The notes: generated by a model not told the origin, from the sequence alone. Shown: positions 48,970 to 60,525, numbered from the stretch's first letter. The stretch: 64,000 nucleotides of DNA from Magnolia sinica (GCF_029962835.1 NC_080583.1:1488001-1552000); one strand, 5' to 3'. Numbers and translations: made by a program.

Positions 48970-49000
48970 TTTACACCACCAATGAAAATCAAACACATCC

Positions 49001-49296
49001 TTACTAAGCATCGCGAATATCGTACACGTATATACGCATGCCATATGTATTGCGTATTTTCTCTTTTTGGCTGAACATTTGTTGTTATTTATAATAAATT
49101 ATAAAACTAAAAGAATGTGGCATCTCCTTGTCTGTTAAAGATTTCATGAGAGAATATTTATACGTAACGTACGCTAATTTATGACAATGCGTATTACAGG
49201 GATGCACATATAATAAAATTGGAGAACTACCAAACTCCTTCGATTAGTGGTTCTGGAGCCACAATGATATATGTATTTTATATTTATATTGTTCAT
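49001..49296 (-). repeat. Tandem array, inverted monomer, right part
   Basis: This is the continuation of the inverted monomer after the nested insertions, starting TTACTAAGCATCGCG and ending near ATATTGTTCATATAT. Together with 36595-36859 it makes about 560 bp, which is one full monomer. Confidence 0.8.
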
Positions 49297-49705
49297 ATAT
49301 CATGTTGTCTTTAAAACCACCGATCGACATAATTAACTGAGTTCCTTATTTCACACATTGTGGAAATTTAATGCCTGTCGCATATAAAGATTCAGTTAAG
49401 AAATATTTGGCAAGTAAAATAACACGATATTATTTTAGTTCTTCAATTTATTATAAATAATAATAAATGCTTAGAAAAAGAAGAAGAGAAGATACACGAC
49501 ATAACTGACATACATACATATGTAGAATGTATACGCGATAATCAGAAAGCTAAAACCACTTTTAAATTCTTCAATATCAAAATTAAGAAGTTTTTACTAA
49601 TGATCAGGTGGTCACATTTTATGTAAAATCACATTTTATCCATCCATTCATAAGTTAAGTAAGATCATTCGAGCCTTAAATTAAAAAGTACAAGAGTCTT
49701 AGTAT
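49297..49705 (+). repeat. Tandem array, last direct copy
   Basis: Orientation switches back to direct at about 49297 (AACCACCGATCGAC..., then TTCAATTTATTATAAATAATAA, AGCTAAAACCACTTTTAAATTC). The array ends near 49705 in unrelated AT-rich DNA. Confidence 0.78.
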
Positions 49706-50342
49706 TGTTAAACCATACGTTATAAAATCTTTTCTAACTAACATTTGTTACACATGCAAGCTATCTAAGTTTACATTTCCTCATCTTATTGCTAATTGGT
49801 ATTATACGTAAGATCTTTGGAATATATTCATTTCTAATTCTATCATTTATTATCTTTTCACTCATTTATCTCAACATCCTTATTTCAACTACACACATTT
49901 TGTTAACATATTGTTCCTAACTATCAAGCATTTTGTCTAACAAGCATGGTTAGTCTTATAGTTAAAATACAATTTTGTTCATTAATCTTAAAAAGTATAG
50001 AAAAATATAAGATTACAATGAAATGTAATTTTAAGATTATTTATATGAAAAAATAATTTTCTAATCCGCAACATAACAATTTTTATAAAGTTTTACACAT
50101 GCCTACTATAAAATTAAGTATGTTGTAATTATAATTTCTTTATTTATTTATACATAAATAATATGTATACATACACACATAATAATATGTACCCTAATTA
50201 TTTCTTTATTTATATGTAATGATATGTGTGCGTGTGTATGGGTCGGGTCGAATTAGGATATATTCGTTATTTTAAGCTTCAGATGAGTATTGTGTGACTT
50301 GTATAAGTTGACTCAAACATGTCGAACCTAATATAATTCGAT
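49706..50342. other. AT-rich intergenic DNA
   Basis: Nothing beyond short AT-rich repeats is visible. Confidence 0.4.
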
Positions 50343-50559
50343 GCCACGAGTAGAGTTGGACATTTTTTACCCAATCCAGTGGATCCAACCCGATCCGACT
50401 CAATCTGAATCGAATCGAAGGCCTGGATTGGTGCGGTTCGAGTTGGATCAGTCAGATCCGACCGCTCATCGGATCGAGTTTAGATCGTGGTCAATCTGGA
50501 CCGATCCGAACCGAATGGATCTGATCCGGAGTGATTCTTATGAATATTTATCACATATA

Positions 50560-50762
50560 TTTATCTTATGAATATGTTAGATGATAAATAAATATCACTG
50601 GGGCCTTATAAATTTTTCAATGGTGAAAATCAATATTCTACTTTTTCCTGTGGTATGATCCACTTGAGCTTTGGATATGCATCAATTTTGAGTTCAAACA
50701 CTAATGATCTGGAAAAACGAATGGACGACGTGGATAAACCACATGCATTCACAGTGGGACCC
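50560..50762. mobile_element. Mutator-like MITE, right part
   Basis: TAGATGATAAATAAATATCA to CACAGTGGGACCCA, inserted in hAT-like MITE 5 just left of a complete copy. Confidence 0.6.
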
Positions 50763-50817
50763 AACAAAGTTTACTCAGTACGATAAGAGCCCACTTGCGT
50801 GCACAACATGTCAACAC

Positions 50818-51356
50818 GGGCACAGATTAACTACTGACAGGTTGAGTAGTAAGACTAGCTACTGAAGTGATGTCAAGAAGTTCTGTGGGCCCCACCATGA
50901 TGTATGTTTTGTATCCACAACTTCCATCCGTTTGGAGAGATCATTTTAGGGCAATATCCAAAGAACGAGTTAAATACAAAGCTCTAATGGACCCCAACAC
51001 AGAAAACAGTGGGATAGTGACGCCCACGATTAAAAACATCTAAAGGCCACAAAAGTTTAAGATCAAGCTGATATTTGTGTTTTTCCTTATTTCATGTCTT
51101 TTTTAACTTTTGAATACTTTGGATTTCAAATAAACATTATGATGGGCCTTAGGATAGTTTCAACGGTGGGAATCACTCTCCCCCCTGTTTTCTTTGGTGG
51201 GGTCCACTACATATTTTTTTTTGCCTCATTCTCTGGTTCATAGCATAAACTGATATCTAAAAATGGATGGACGGTGTGGATATAACACATACATTATAGT
51301 GGGGCCCACAGAACTTGGTGACGCCAACTCAACCTGTCAGTATCTAATCCGAGTCC
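50818..51356. mobile_element. Mutator-like MITE with 9-bp duplication (copy C)
   Basis: Ends are GGGCACAGATTAACTACTGA and the complement of GGACTCGGATTAGATACTGA, followed on both sides by CAGGTTGAGT. The 9-bp duplication TGTCAACAC is perfect (50809-50817 and 51357-51365). Interior hallmarks are the same as in 30082-30630. It is inserted in hAT-like MITE 5. Confidence 0.87.
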
Positions 51357-51498
51357 TGTCAACACAGGCTGTAGCCTGTAACCATTTCGTGCCTAGCATG
51401 TCAACACAGGCTTGTGTAGATACGTGTCATGGAAAGACGAGTGGAGACGCGCCTCGAGCTCCGAGTTGTACGAACGACTCAAATGAGATCAAAATAAC

Positions 51499-51925
51499 GT
51501 GGGCCCCACAATGATGTATTTATTAGATCCATACCGTTTATCCATTTTCATGATCATTTTAGAGCATTTGAAAAAGAATCATATCTAAAGCTCAAATAGA
51601 CCACACCGAAAATAGCAGCGAGGATAATAATTTTCACTATTAAAAAATTCGTAGGGCCCACCATAACGTGTATTTTCCATCTAATCTGTTAAAAAGGTTA
51701 AAAATGCATGGATGAAAAGGAAAAACAAATTTCATATTAATCCGAAACTTCTGTGATCTCTAAAAGGGTTTCAATGGTAAATGTTTAATCCCCCACTGTT
51801 TTTTGTAGTGTGGTCCACCTGATCTTTAGATCTGTCTTATTTTTTAGCTCAAGCCTTAAGACGAACTCTATAAATGGATGGACGGTTTGGATATAACACA
51901 TACCTCATAATTTGACCCACAGACC
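51499..51925. mobile_element. Mutator-like MITE copy
   Basis: GTGGGCCCCACAATGATGTA at the left and GGATATAACACATACCTCAT at the right; inserted in hAT-like MITE 5. Confidence 0.68.
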
Positions 51926-52148
51926 TAACCCAATCTGAATCGTACCCAACTCGATCTGATTTGGTTTCCCTGACCGGGTCGGACTCGGTTCGAGTCAGGC
52001 CAACCGTGCATTGGATCGGTTCGAGTCAGATGTCCTGGACTCGGTCCCGGATCGGATCGAGTTCGGGTTAGCTCATGTAGATTTCGGACTGAATCGAGTT
52101 GGACCCAATCCGATCCAACTCGGTCCGATGCCCAGCTCTAGCCACAAG

Positions 52149-53904
52149 TCATGTAGACGAGTTACCCCCAATTCAGCCGAGTTGGGCCAATTCACTCCCA
52201 ACTTGAGTGAGTAGAGATTAGCTAAAGATTGGATGAGTCAGTTGGAGTTAGTCCAAGTTCATTCTTTTAACTATGGCTAAACTTGTGCATAACTTTCGAG
52301 CAACGAATTGGTTAGATTATGTGTGTATAATACTATTTCTAATCTTAATTATTATGTCATACAATTACTACTATTTTTAAAATATAGCTCTAGATGATGT
52401 GAAGCTAAGTTCCCTACTTGTTACTAATATTGTTTATTGTGTGTGTAGAGTAAAGAATAATGTAATTAAAGCCAATAATTTAATAGTCTTCTACCATAAA
52501 TGCACGATATCCACAATCTTTCAATTTAGTTTTCAATCTTTAAACTTTTTTTTTCCGAATATATAATATTCTTAATCATGTATTTGCATGCCAATAAATG
52601 AAAAGTTGAAAATATCTTATTAAGAAGACGTTTTAAGCATGATCCACCCATGATAGGATCAACAAACTCAATTGTTTTAAAAACTTGTAAAGTTCTCTAT
52701 TAAAATTGAATAATGAATTCTCTTAATATGCTTTTTTTATTAAAAAAAACCTGTGAGGCCTACGCTTCTTTTGTCTAAACCTTTCGTCTCCTCCATTGAA
52801 TGTAGCTTGTTATTTGCACCACCAATATTGAAAAGGATTAATCAACCAATTGAGGAGATCTTTTAAGAATAATCTATCATTATTAATGTTATAAACTAAT
52901 GCTTGTATAAAAGAACCATCTCCTCCACATGTACCAAATTTGGCGCACAACATGGATATTACATGTTGGTTATAAATAAAGAATTTGCATTTAGTGACAA
53001 ATGGGAAAAGACTCGCTAATATTTAGAGCAAAACAAAATGTTTTATATTCGATGCAAATTAAAAATTTAAGCTTATGCTTACAAACATTGATAGACTCAT
53101 CAGAGCTTGGAGCTTAATATATATATAAATTCCATATTCGTTACAAATAGGATACTAATAAGTGTTATAAATAGGAAACTCACCATCTAGTCACAAATGG
53201 AGAAATACTCATTATAATCAAATTGATATTTTCTTACATGTGATATGACATAATGAACGACTTTTTCACAGTTCCATATCAATGATAAATTTAATTTTGT
53301 GGGTGAAATTTTAATTTCTTGGATGGAGAATTTAATTCGTTAAAAGACTATTAATTATATGGTCATATTTACTTTCACTCCCAAAAAAGAAAAAACCAAT
53401 GGTCATTATATGTAGAGACGTTAATTCTCATGTATGGTTATAAATATTAATAATATTTTATAAATCTCATGATATTTTCATAATAAATAAATTAACTAAT
53501 AATACAACATGCTAATATCGTGAGACTTTCAAAATCTTAACAATTTTAAAATTTTATCGTAAAATATTATGATATTAATGCTAAATATAATTAAAATTTT
53601 AATTTGCTCACCATAATCATTGATTGTAATTAACTTATATAATAGATGGTTAAATAACACTTGATAGCAATCAACATTTGTATTAGTCTATTACATTGCC
53701 TTTAAGAAGTTTGTTGACTTATTGCCCATCTTAAACTTATATAAAAAAGAAAGGTTGTGTTAACTTGGTAGTTGGCGTTAAACCATACGATAACTATTAT
53801 TATGAATCCCGACAAAATTATTCATTATATATATACACATATAGTAATTTTAAATATATTTATTAATTTATTATAAATGTTTAGAATGTTTATAGCAAAA
53901 TTTC
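52149..53904. other. AT-rich intergenic DNA
   Basis: No open frame above 60 codons with any recognised motif and no repeat structure that I can define. Confidence 0.4.
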
Positions 53905-53907
53905 TTA

Positions 53908-54506
53908 GGGGTGTTTGGCGCATGGTATTGGATGGGCTTAGGTGGGATGGAATTGCATCTGGTCCTGTGCTAATTCCATTCCATGTTTGGGAAGAATGGA
54001 AAAGCTTGAAAGTAGATTAGATGGATATGCACTGGGTCCCGTGCCAATTTCACTCAATTTTAGCAAGTTGTATAGGTTCCACCATGATGTGTGGGCTATA
54101 TCCACATCGTCCACCCATTTTTCGAGATCATTTTAAACCATAGGCCAAAAAATCAGGTAGATCTAAAGCTCCAGTAGACCCCACCATAGAAAGCAACGGG
54201 GATTGAATACTTACCGTTGAAAACTTCTTTGGGGCCACAAAAGTTTTGGATCTACCTCATTTTTAGGCCCATGCCATAAAATGAGGTTACAAAACAAATG
54301 AACGGTTTATATATAACACGTGTGTTATTCTCAATAGTTTCAAATGATGGTGGGCATATCCATTCAATGTACCACTGTATTACAAACAAAGCATGGAATT
54401 AAGCTTATCCCATGGTATTAGGGAACAATCCCTGCCATGGGTAATAATTATGTTTTTTGAATACTATCCCACCTAATCCTTCCCAATGGCATGCCTCAAA
54501 CACCCC
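53908..54506. mobile_element. Tourist-like MITE with Mutator-like MITE core
   Basis: Ends are GGGGTGTTTGGCGCATGG and the complement of GGGGTGTTTGAGGCATGCC. TTA lies at 53905-53907 and, one base further out, at 54508-54510. The core at about 54072-54325 is a Mutator-like MITE fragment (GTTCCACCATGATGTGTGGG). The inner flanks TAGGTGGGATGGAATTG and TATCCATTCAATGTACCAC recur in opposite orientation at 28999-29533. Confidence 0.72.
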
Positions 54507-54654
54507 TTTAGAAATTATGATTTCACGAAATAATGCTTTCATTAATCGAATTGCTTGCAAGCGTATTTTGAGGGAGAGAAATATTGAAATGCCTTAGTAA
54601 ATGCCCTCTTGTGCGAGTACACGTGGAATGAAGCTATCATTTCCTCGACTTTTT

Positions 54655-55276
54655 CTCTCTCTATTCTTATTTGGTTTGGTTTGAGTGTGGGGTTGATTTA
54701 GAGATAAAAGTGCATTTAATTTGGAGTCGCCACTAGTTAGAATGTGACTTTAGAATCCATGGTTGGCTATGACTTGTAAAATCATTTAGATGATGAGAAA
54801 TCGTGAAATTCTCAACTTCAATTACTCCTGTATTAGTCCACATTATAGATTCTGATTAAGGAGTATGATTACGGAAAATGAATGGGTTAAGAACCTTTTT
54901 CTGCTCGTGTGATGCACGGTGTCTACTTTACTAGACTGTACGATAGAGTGATTCAAGGAAACTTTTAATGTTACCGAATTAAGCCATACTACATTGGGGT
55001 CTAGGGCCTCAGATATGTGAAGTAAAGAAAAGTAAAAGCAGTATAAGAGTAGTGAGTATACTATTTTGAGTTATACCACGTATGGTTCTAAGACCTTGAG
55101 TGGCCGAAATAAAGAAAAATAAAAAAAATAGTACAAGATATGTGTATATGTGTGTAAAATCATGGTGATGCTTTGGGTATGTGTGGAGTGGAATATGCTT
55201 TGATTTGATTGTAAGAAGGAAACGAAAAAATCAGACACCCTTTTTTATTTAAAAAAGGGTAGTCGGGTGTCTCAAA
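54655..55276 (-). repeat. LTR-like fragment related to 5395-6554
   Basis: Shared landmarks are GGGGTTGATTTAGAGATAAA, AAGTGCATTTAATTTGGAGTCGCC-type sequence, AGAATGGGTTAA-type sequence and a terminus CGGGTGTCTCA (TGAGACACCCG on the minus strand). It is diverged and shorter than the other copy. Confidence 0.5.
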
Positions 55277-56019
55277 TTTTAACTTTACTCGATGACTTTA
55301 GTATCTTCTTTGGCTTCAGATGGTTCGTACTTGAATTAGACCGGGTGGCCTTGCGGGGGGCTTTCCATAGATGACAGATGATTAGGTAAGCTTACACACA
55401 TACAATTTGAAGTCGGGTAGAGGTTCGCGCTAATAACTCTACCACAACGGTTGTACCTCTAACGACCTCTCTCTCTCTCTCTCTCTCTCCCTCCATTTCT
55501 TCGTTTTGTCTCCTCCCACATTGTTTTGTCTCTCCCTTACTTATTTACAACCAACCCCATAAATAAGCATGGAAAATCTGAATAACTGTCTTTTGAGGGA
55601 TGTTTCTAGGCATTTGAACTTTCTCTGCACCCTGCCATCCCATTGTAGAAGGAATTTAGAGCTGGGAAGAAACGATCTTGGGTGGGGAGCATTATCATCG
55701 GAAACAACCATTCATACGCCATTTTTGAGAAAGCCTTTTTATTGGTGCTTCATGGGTACTTCGGAAAATGAGGCTCATTAAGGGCCATTTCTGGGAAAGC
55801 CTTTTTAAGAAAAAGGTAATCTTGTATAGTGCTCTGCGGGTACTTCGAAGAATGATACTCCTCATTTCGCCAAGCCACATGCCTGCTCCGGCGACGGTCC
55901 ATCTGATTCAATGACTGTCTCTGGAACTTGACTCAAGCCGTATGGATGCTTTTGATTAAAATTGAACTGAAGTCAAAGAATATATTTAATCTTGTTTAGG
56001 ATGGAGTGTCTATAACCTT

Positions 56020-56050
<31 letters not shown>

Positions 56051-57536
56051 GCTTTAAAAAGCACTATAGTAGAAATTTGTAGGGCTTATGTAGTTTATGT
56101 ATAACGTCCAATCCATCTAACATATGCACCTAAACATGATCATCGCTCTTATTAAATCATTGGATGTATTACAAGTGAATTTAAATGTTTTGAGGTGGTG
56201 TAAATTAATTTTTAATGGTTTTCAATGGTTAAGTCCATAGTATTTTTGTGCATATGATAATCATCTGGGGTTGTATTAGTTGCACACATGGATATCTTAT
56301 ACATGTCAATTGGACTTCATTATTCTTGACTTCAACCCTTTATAAAGAAAAAAAATGAGACATTTTATTAATTTCACATTTCCAAAAGCACCCCTCCATA
56401 ATTCCCAATCATGGAAGCTTATCAAGTAAAATTTCAATTAGTAAGGTATTTGTTGTAAAATTATTAAAAATTTTATGAATTTTTTATCATAAAATTCTAT
56501 GAGAATTTAAATTTTATAAAATAATACTTTCAAAAATAAAAAAACACAGTTGAAATGACACAATGGAATATATTTCTAAGAGATGAATCTTTTTAAGTGA
56601 TAAAGTTGAGAATTGCAGGGCCTATAATGTGCCTATGATAAAGTCGAGAATTGTAGTGCCTATATATTGTGCCTATAGATCCAACGCATCCAACCGGTGA
56701 ATTCTATCACAAAAGTCATAGGTATAAAAATTTCAAGAGATTATATTAAAAAGTGGACCATACCATACAAAATAACATACGCTGCCTAAAAACATCCAAA
56801 TTCAAGTGTAGCTCATCAAATAACATACGCTGCCTAAAAACATCCAAATTCAAGTGTAGCTCATTTGATGATTGCATTTGAGTGGATGTTTTGCTACAGT
56901 GATTATCATGGATGGTGGGTGTACATGCCACATGTCATACACATGTCATGTGGACCCATAATTTTCAACTTAATCAATTTTTTAAATGAAAAATATATGG
57001 GATAGTTTAGTAATTTAATTTCGAAGAATCACGGGAAAATTGAGACCATGGAGGCATTCTTTGGTAAAATTAAAAATTTGGAAGATTTTTATGATAAAAA
57101 TTCTAATATTTAAATATTTGTAAATAGAGGTTACTGCTAGTGGCTCGAGAAAATGAACCGAGAAATTGTCGAGAACGAGATTTTTAGGAATATATCGTAT
57201 ATCAGAAAACGGCCGTCGTGGCGGTTTTTGAGACGTATACAGAGGCAATCATAACCGGTCAAAATGGCATTCACGTGAAGGGTTGGCTCAAAATAACGTG
57301 ATGGTACGGACAGGTTGTTTTTGTAGTTTGAGCTCAACCAAGGGGTATTTCACAATCGCCGCATGTGCTATATTGGCACGTGTATATGGATCTAACCGTT
57401 CCTCACATGGTCGTGTCAGTCCATCGAATTACAGGATCCTCCACCACAGGTTCATCTGATCAATTACGGTCCGAAAGACGTGGATCCGGTGGTGTTGCAC
57501 CACCCTCAAGCGGCTGTATGTCGATGTGTTCGGTAC
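55277..57536. other. Intergenic DNA with simple repeats
   Basis: It contains a (CT)n run near 55469-55489, a poly-T run near 56029-56050 and the 48-bp duplication. A direct repeat TTTTTGAGAAAGCCTTTTTA / TTTCTGGGAAAGCCTTTTTA lies at about 55721 and 55788. No gene recognised. Confidence 0.4.
56769..56864. repeat. Tandem duplication, 48 bp x 2
   Basis: AATAACATACGCTGCCTAAA begins at 56771 and again at 56819. The second unit continues TTTGATGATTG where the array ends. Confidence 0.93.
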
Positions 57537-57963
57537 TGTGGGGCCCAACGCGATGTATGTGTTTTATATCCATGCGGTTCATCTATTTCCCCCACTCATT
57601 TTAGGGCATGAACTAAAAAATGAAGAAGATCAGAAGCTCAAGTGGGCCATACCACAGGAAACAGTGGCGATTGAATGCCCACCGTTAAAAGCTTATTCAG
57701 GGCCGCGAAAGTTTTGGATCAGGTTGATGTTTGTATTTTCAATTTATCCAGGTCTGAGTGACCATATCAACGGCTTGATGACAAATAAAAATTACGGTGG
57801 GCCCTAGATTGGTTTCAACGGTGCTTATTATCCCTACTGTTTATTATGGTGTGGCCCACTTGAGTTTCGAATCTGCCTTACCTTTTTGTCTCATGCCCTA
57901 AAACAAGCTGGCAAAACGGATGGACAGTGTGGATTTAAAATACATACATCACGTTGGGCCCCA
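57537..57963. mobile_element. Mutator-like MITE copy
   Basis: TGTGGGGCCCAACGCGATGT at the left and CATCACGTTGGGCCCCAC at the right are near-perfect inverted ends. The middle shows the TGGGCCATACCACAGGAAAC and AAATAAAAATTACGGTGGGC blocks. Confidence 0.72.
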
Positions 57964-58079
57964 CGAAGATGAGGCGGTGGGCCCCACACCACCGCCTCAC
58001 CCGCTTCCAAAGTCCGAGGTACCATATCAGATTAGGTGGTGAATCCAACACCATCGGCATCCCCCACTAAACGGACACT

Positions 58080-58480
58080 ATTGGACCCATCGTGATGTAT
58101 CAACACCGTCCATCTGTTTTAACGGCTGATTTTAAGGTTTGAGCCCAAAATTGAAGTATATCCAGATCGTAAAACGACCACACCATAAGTAAACAGTGGT
58201 AAATGAACACCTAAAGTTGAAAACTTCTTGGGCCCACACAAGTTTCAGATCAAGCTTATATTTGTGTTTTCCCTTCTTCCAGGCCTGGGTGACCTTATGA
58301 ACGGCTTGGATCGAAAATAAACATAATGGTGGGCCCTAAAAAGGTTTAACACTAGACGTCATTATCACTACCGATCCGTGCGGTGTGGTGCACTTGAATT
58401 TTGTGCTCACGCCTCAAAATGAGCTGGCAAAACAGATGAAGGGCGTGGATTAAACACATACATCATGGTCGGCCCAGTCC
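58080..58480. mobile_element. Mutator-like MITE copy
   Basis: TTGGACCCATCGTGATGTAT at the left and ACACATACATCATGGTCGGC at the right, with the usual inner blocks. Confidence 0.68.
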
Positions 58481-59628
58481 GGTCACTCAGGAATATCTGT
58501 GGCGTGGGGTTACCACACAATCCGCTGGGTGATCTTCACGGCAGTTTTAACGGTGCTGATTTTGTACAGGCGTTGGCAGATGGTGACGTACCATCTCAAG
58601 TAGATGCTGATGCTTGGGTTTTCCAAATTGGCAAGTGGGGCCCATCTAGATGGATCCAGACAATTGGTCTTGTTTGCCGGGCTCTATTTGGACGTACTAT
58701 ACCCCAAAATCTCAAGATTGTATATTTCTACCCATTAATTTTGTGGACAGTAAATAGACGGCTGAGAAGTGAAACATGACAAATTCAACGGTCAACCTAA
58801 AAAAAAATCCCGAGATTGGTGACTATGCTCCTTCAACAAGGTAGACACTCTGGCCACCGTTCATCAACGAAGGTTCTCATCATATTAACGGTCTGGATCA
58901 CCGAATGGGCCATCGGAGAGGTACCCAACAGTCCATACAAATTAGTGGACTGGAAACAGAAGGCCTGCATAAATCTGCACATTTTGAGACGTCCATACAT
59001 GGGAGTTCGCCACGTGGCATTATTCCGACGGTCTGGAACATCTGGACCATGGGTCCCAGTTGTACACACTGGAAAAGTGTGCGTTTTACCCAAAAACGTC
59101 AGTTCTTGTCTGATGAGGAAAATGATTGTCCTTCTGCCCCACCACGTGATGATCGTGTCCGTCCATCTAGATGATCTCATTATATGGACTACGTGGCAAA
59201 AATCTCACTGATCAGAGATTCTCATTGTCCAAACTACGATGAGCTAGATATTGATTTCCATAAACGTGTGGAGCCAATCATGTGGCCAGAGAGAGCAGTG
59301 GGTCCACATGATCTTGATGAATGATTCGACCGTCCATCACGTAGGATGCCTGTTGCACGGGGCTCTTTTGTGCTTTGGCCTTTCAGATGTTGATAGATGG
59401 TATGGATCTAATGCTAGTTAACGGTAGAGATTGCGGTGAAACGATTACCGATGTTTCTTTCGGAAACGCGTGTAGTCGCCGAAGCTACTCGCGCGCTATA
59501 CGCGAGTTCTCTGCCGTTCATCAGATAGGTCCACCCAGCATGCAGAACAGACAGGCTCTCTCATGTCATGTGCGTCTTACCTGGCACTGGACACGAGTTC
59601 CCTGCATCACCGTGCAACAAGGGGTTCT
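58481..59628. other. Upstream region of the BES1/BZR1-family gene, unassigned
   Basis: GC content is higher than in most of the window. Open frames of 89-131 codons overlap on both strands (58465-59211), but none has a recognised motif. This may be an old repeat or promoter-distal sequence. Confidence 0.35.
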
Positions 59629-60043
59629 GTGGGTCCCACCTAATATACGTGTGACATCCAATCCGTAGATCAGTTGCAACAGCTCATTTTAACTCATTTT
59701 AGTATGTGAGCGCACCAATCCAAAACTCAAGTGGGCCACACCAAAGGAAACCATGGAGATTGGGCTGCCCGCCGTTGAAAAACCTTCATGGAGCCTACCC
59801 AAGTTTTGGATCCGTCTGATATTTGCATCTTCCCTTATCCTATGAAAGGATGGGATGGCATATGAAGATCACGGTGGGCCATGGGCATACTTCAACGGTC
59901 AGCTTCCCACCCCCACTGTTTCCCGTGTTGTAGCCTACACAGGCTCTGGATCAGGATGAATTTTTGTCACACGTGTTAACACGAACTGAAGCATCTGATG
60001 GACGGAATGGATTTCACACATACATGAAGTTGGGTCCCACAGA
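59629..60043. mobile_element. Mutator-like MITE copy upstream of the BES1/BZR1-family gene
   Basis: GTGGGTCCCACCTAATATAC at the left and CACACATACATGAAGTTGGG followed by TCCCAC at the right. It lies about 0.9 kb upstream of the start codon, so its GGGTCCCAC ends could act as regulatory sites. Confidence 0.68.
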
Positions 60044-60176
60044 GCTTTCGGTTACTCGGGATGCCTCGTACGTACACCTGCGGGAGCATCTCTTGCATTT
60101 CCTGTAAAAGCAATAACCTGTTCTCTGAGTCATCTCCCAGTGTCAGAGGACCTACACAAGACACGGGCCTCATCCT

Positions 60177-60193
60177 CGCACGCTACGCACGTG
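60177..60193. promoter_or_regulatory. Candidate BRRE pair overlapping a G-box upstream of the BES1/BZR1-family gene
   Basis: Two CGCACG words (CGTGCG on the minus strand, a form of the BRRE CGTGYG bound by BZR1) lie at 60177-60182 and 60186-60191. The second overlaps CACGTG at 60188-60193, a G-box. The cluster is about 750 bp upstream of the ATG and outside the recognised MITE copy that ends near 60043. BZR1-type factors bind both BRRE and E-box/G-box sites, so feedback on its own gene is possible; this is inference from motif matches only. Confidence 0.3.
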
Positions 60194-60525
60194 TTTCTCA
60201 GTTCTGTAAATTAAGACCCATTATTCGCTAATCCATGCCGTTGGTCATTGGGTCCCCCCATGGATGAATCACCCCAAAAAAGTCTAAAATTGAAAAATAA
60301 TCTTTTTAGTTGACTGTGGTCCACTTTGGCATTTCAATCCACAACCATCTATGCTCATTCCAAAACTTGGAAATTTAAAACCTTCGAAAAGAAGAGAATT
60401 TTAATTCAGATCCCATCAACAACAGGACACAAAACATCAACGGTCTAGATTACATAAACATGGGCTCCACTTGACAGAATCTCAAAAGGTAGAGCATAGT
60501 AGGCAAAGAAGTGTGCGACGTACCA

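Larger units (their letters stand above)
36860..49000. mobile_element. Tourist-like (PIF/Harbinger) MITE, split by the Athila/Tat-like element
   Basis: The MITE occupies 36860-37404 and 48975-49000 (about 571 bp without the retrotransposon). Its ends are GGGCGTGTTTGATTTTCA and the complement of GGATGTGTTTGATTTTCA, extended inward with similarity for about 60 bp. It is flanked by TTA on both sides (36857-36859 and 49001-49003). The sequence flanking it is continuous with one monomer of a tandem array, which confirms TTA as the target duplication. GGG-type ends and a TTA duplication are the signature of Tourist/Harbinger MITEs. Its interior (about 37003-37292) contains a degenerate copy of the Mutator-like MITE. 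Confidence 0.85.
50351..52140. mobile_element. hAT-like MITE 5, expanded by nested MITEs
   Basis: It starts TAGAGTTGGACATTTTTT and ends GATGCCCAGCTCTA. Flanks are GCCACGAG (50343-50350) and GCCACAAG (52141-52148). The native sequence is at about 50351-50535 and 51924-52140 and aligns with the element at 1039-1572 (AAGGCCTGGATYRGTGCGG, GATCGGATCGAGTTCGGGTT). The middle is occupied by Mutator-like MITE copies. Confidence 0.82.

Noticed and set aside
58465..59211. Overlapping open frames on both strands upstream of the BES1/BZR1-family gene
   Set aside because: No recognised motif, no codon-use support and no splice structure; overlapping frames on both strands are typical of non-coding DNA with few stops.
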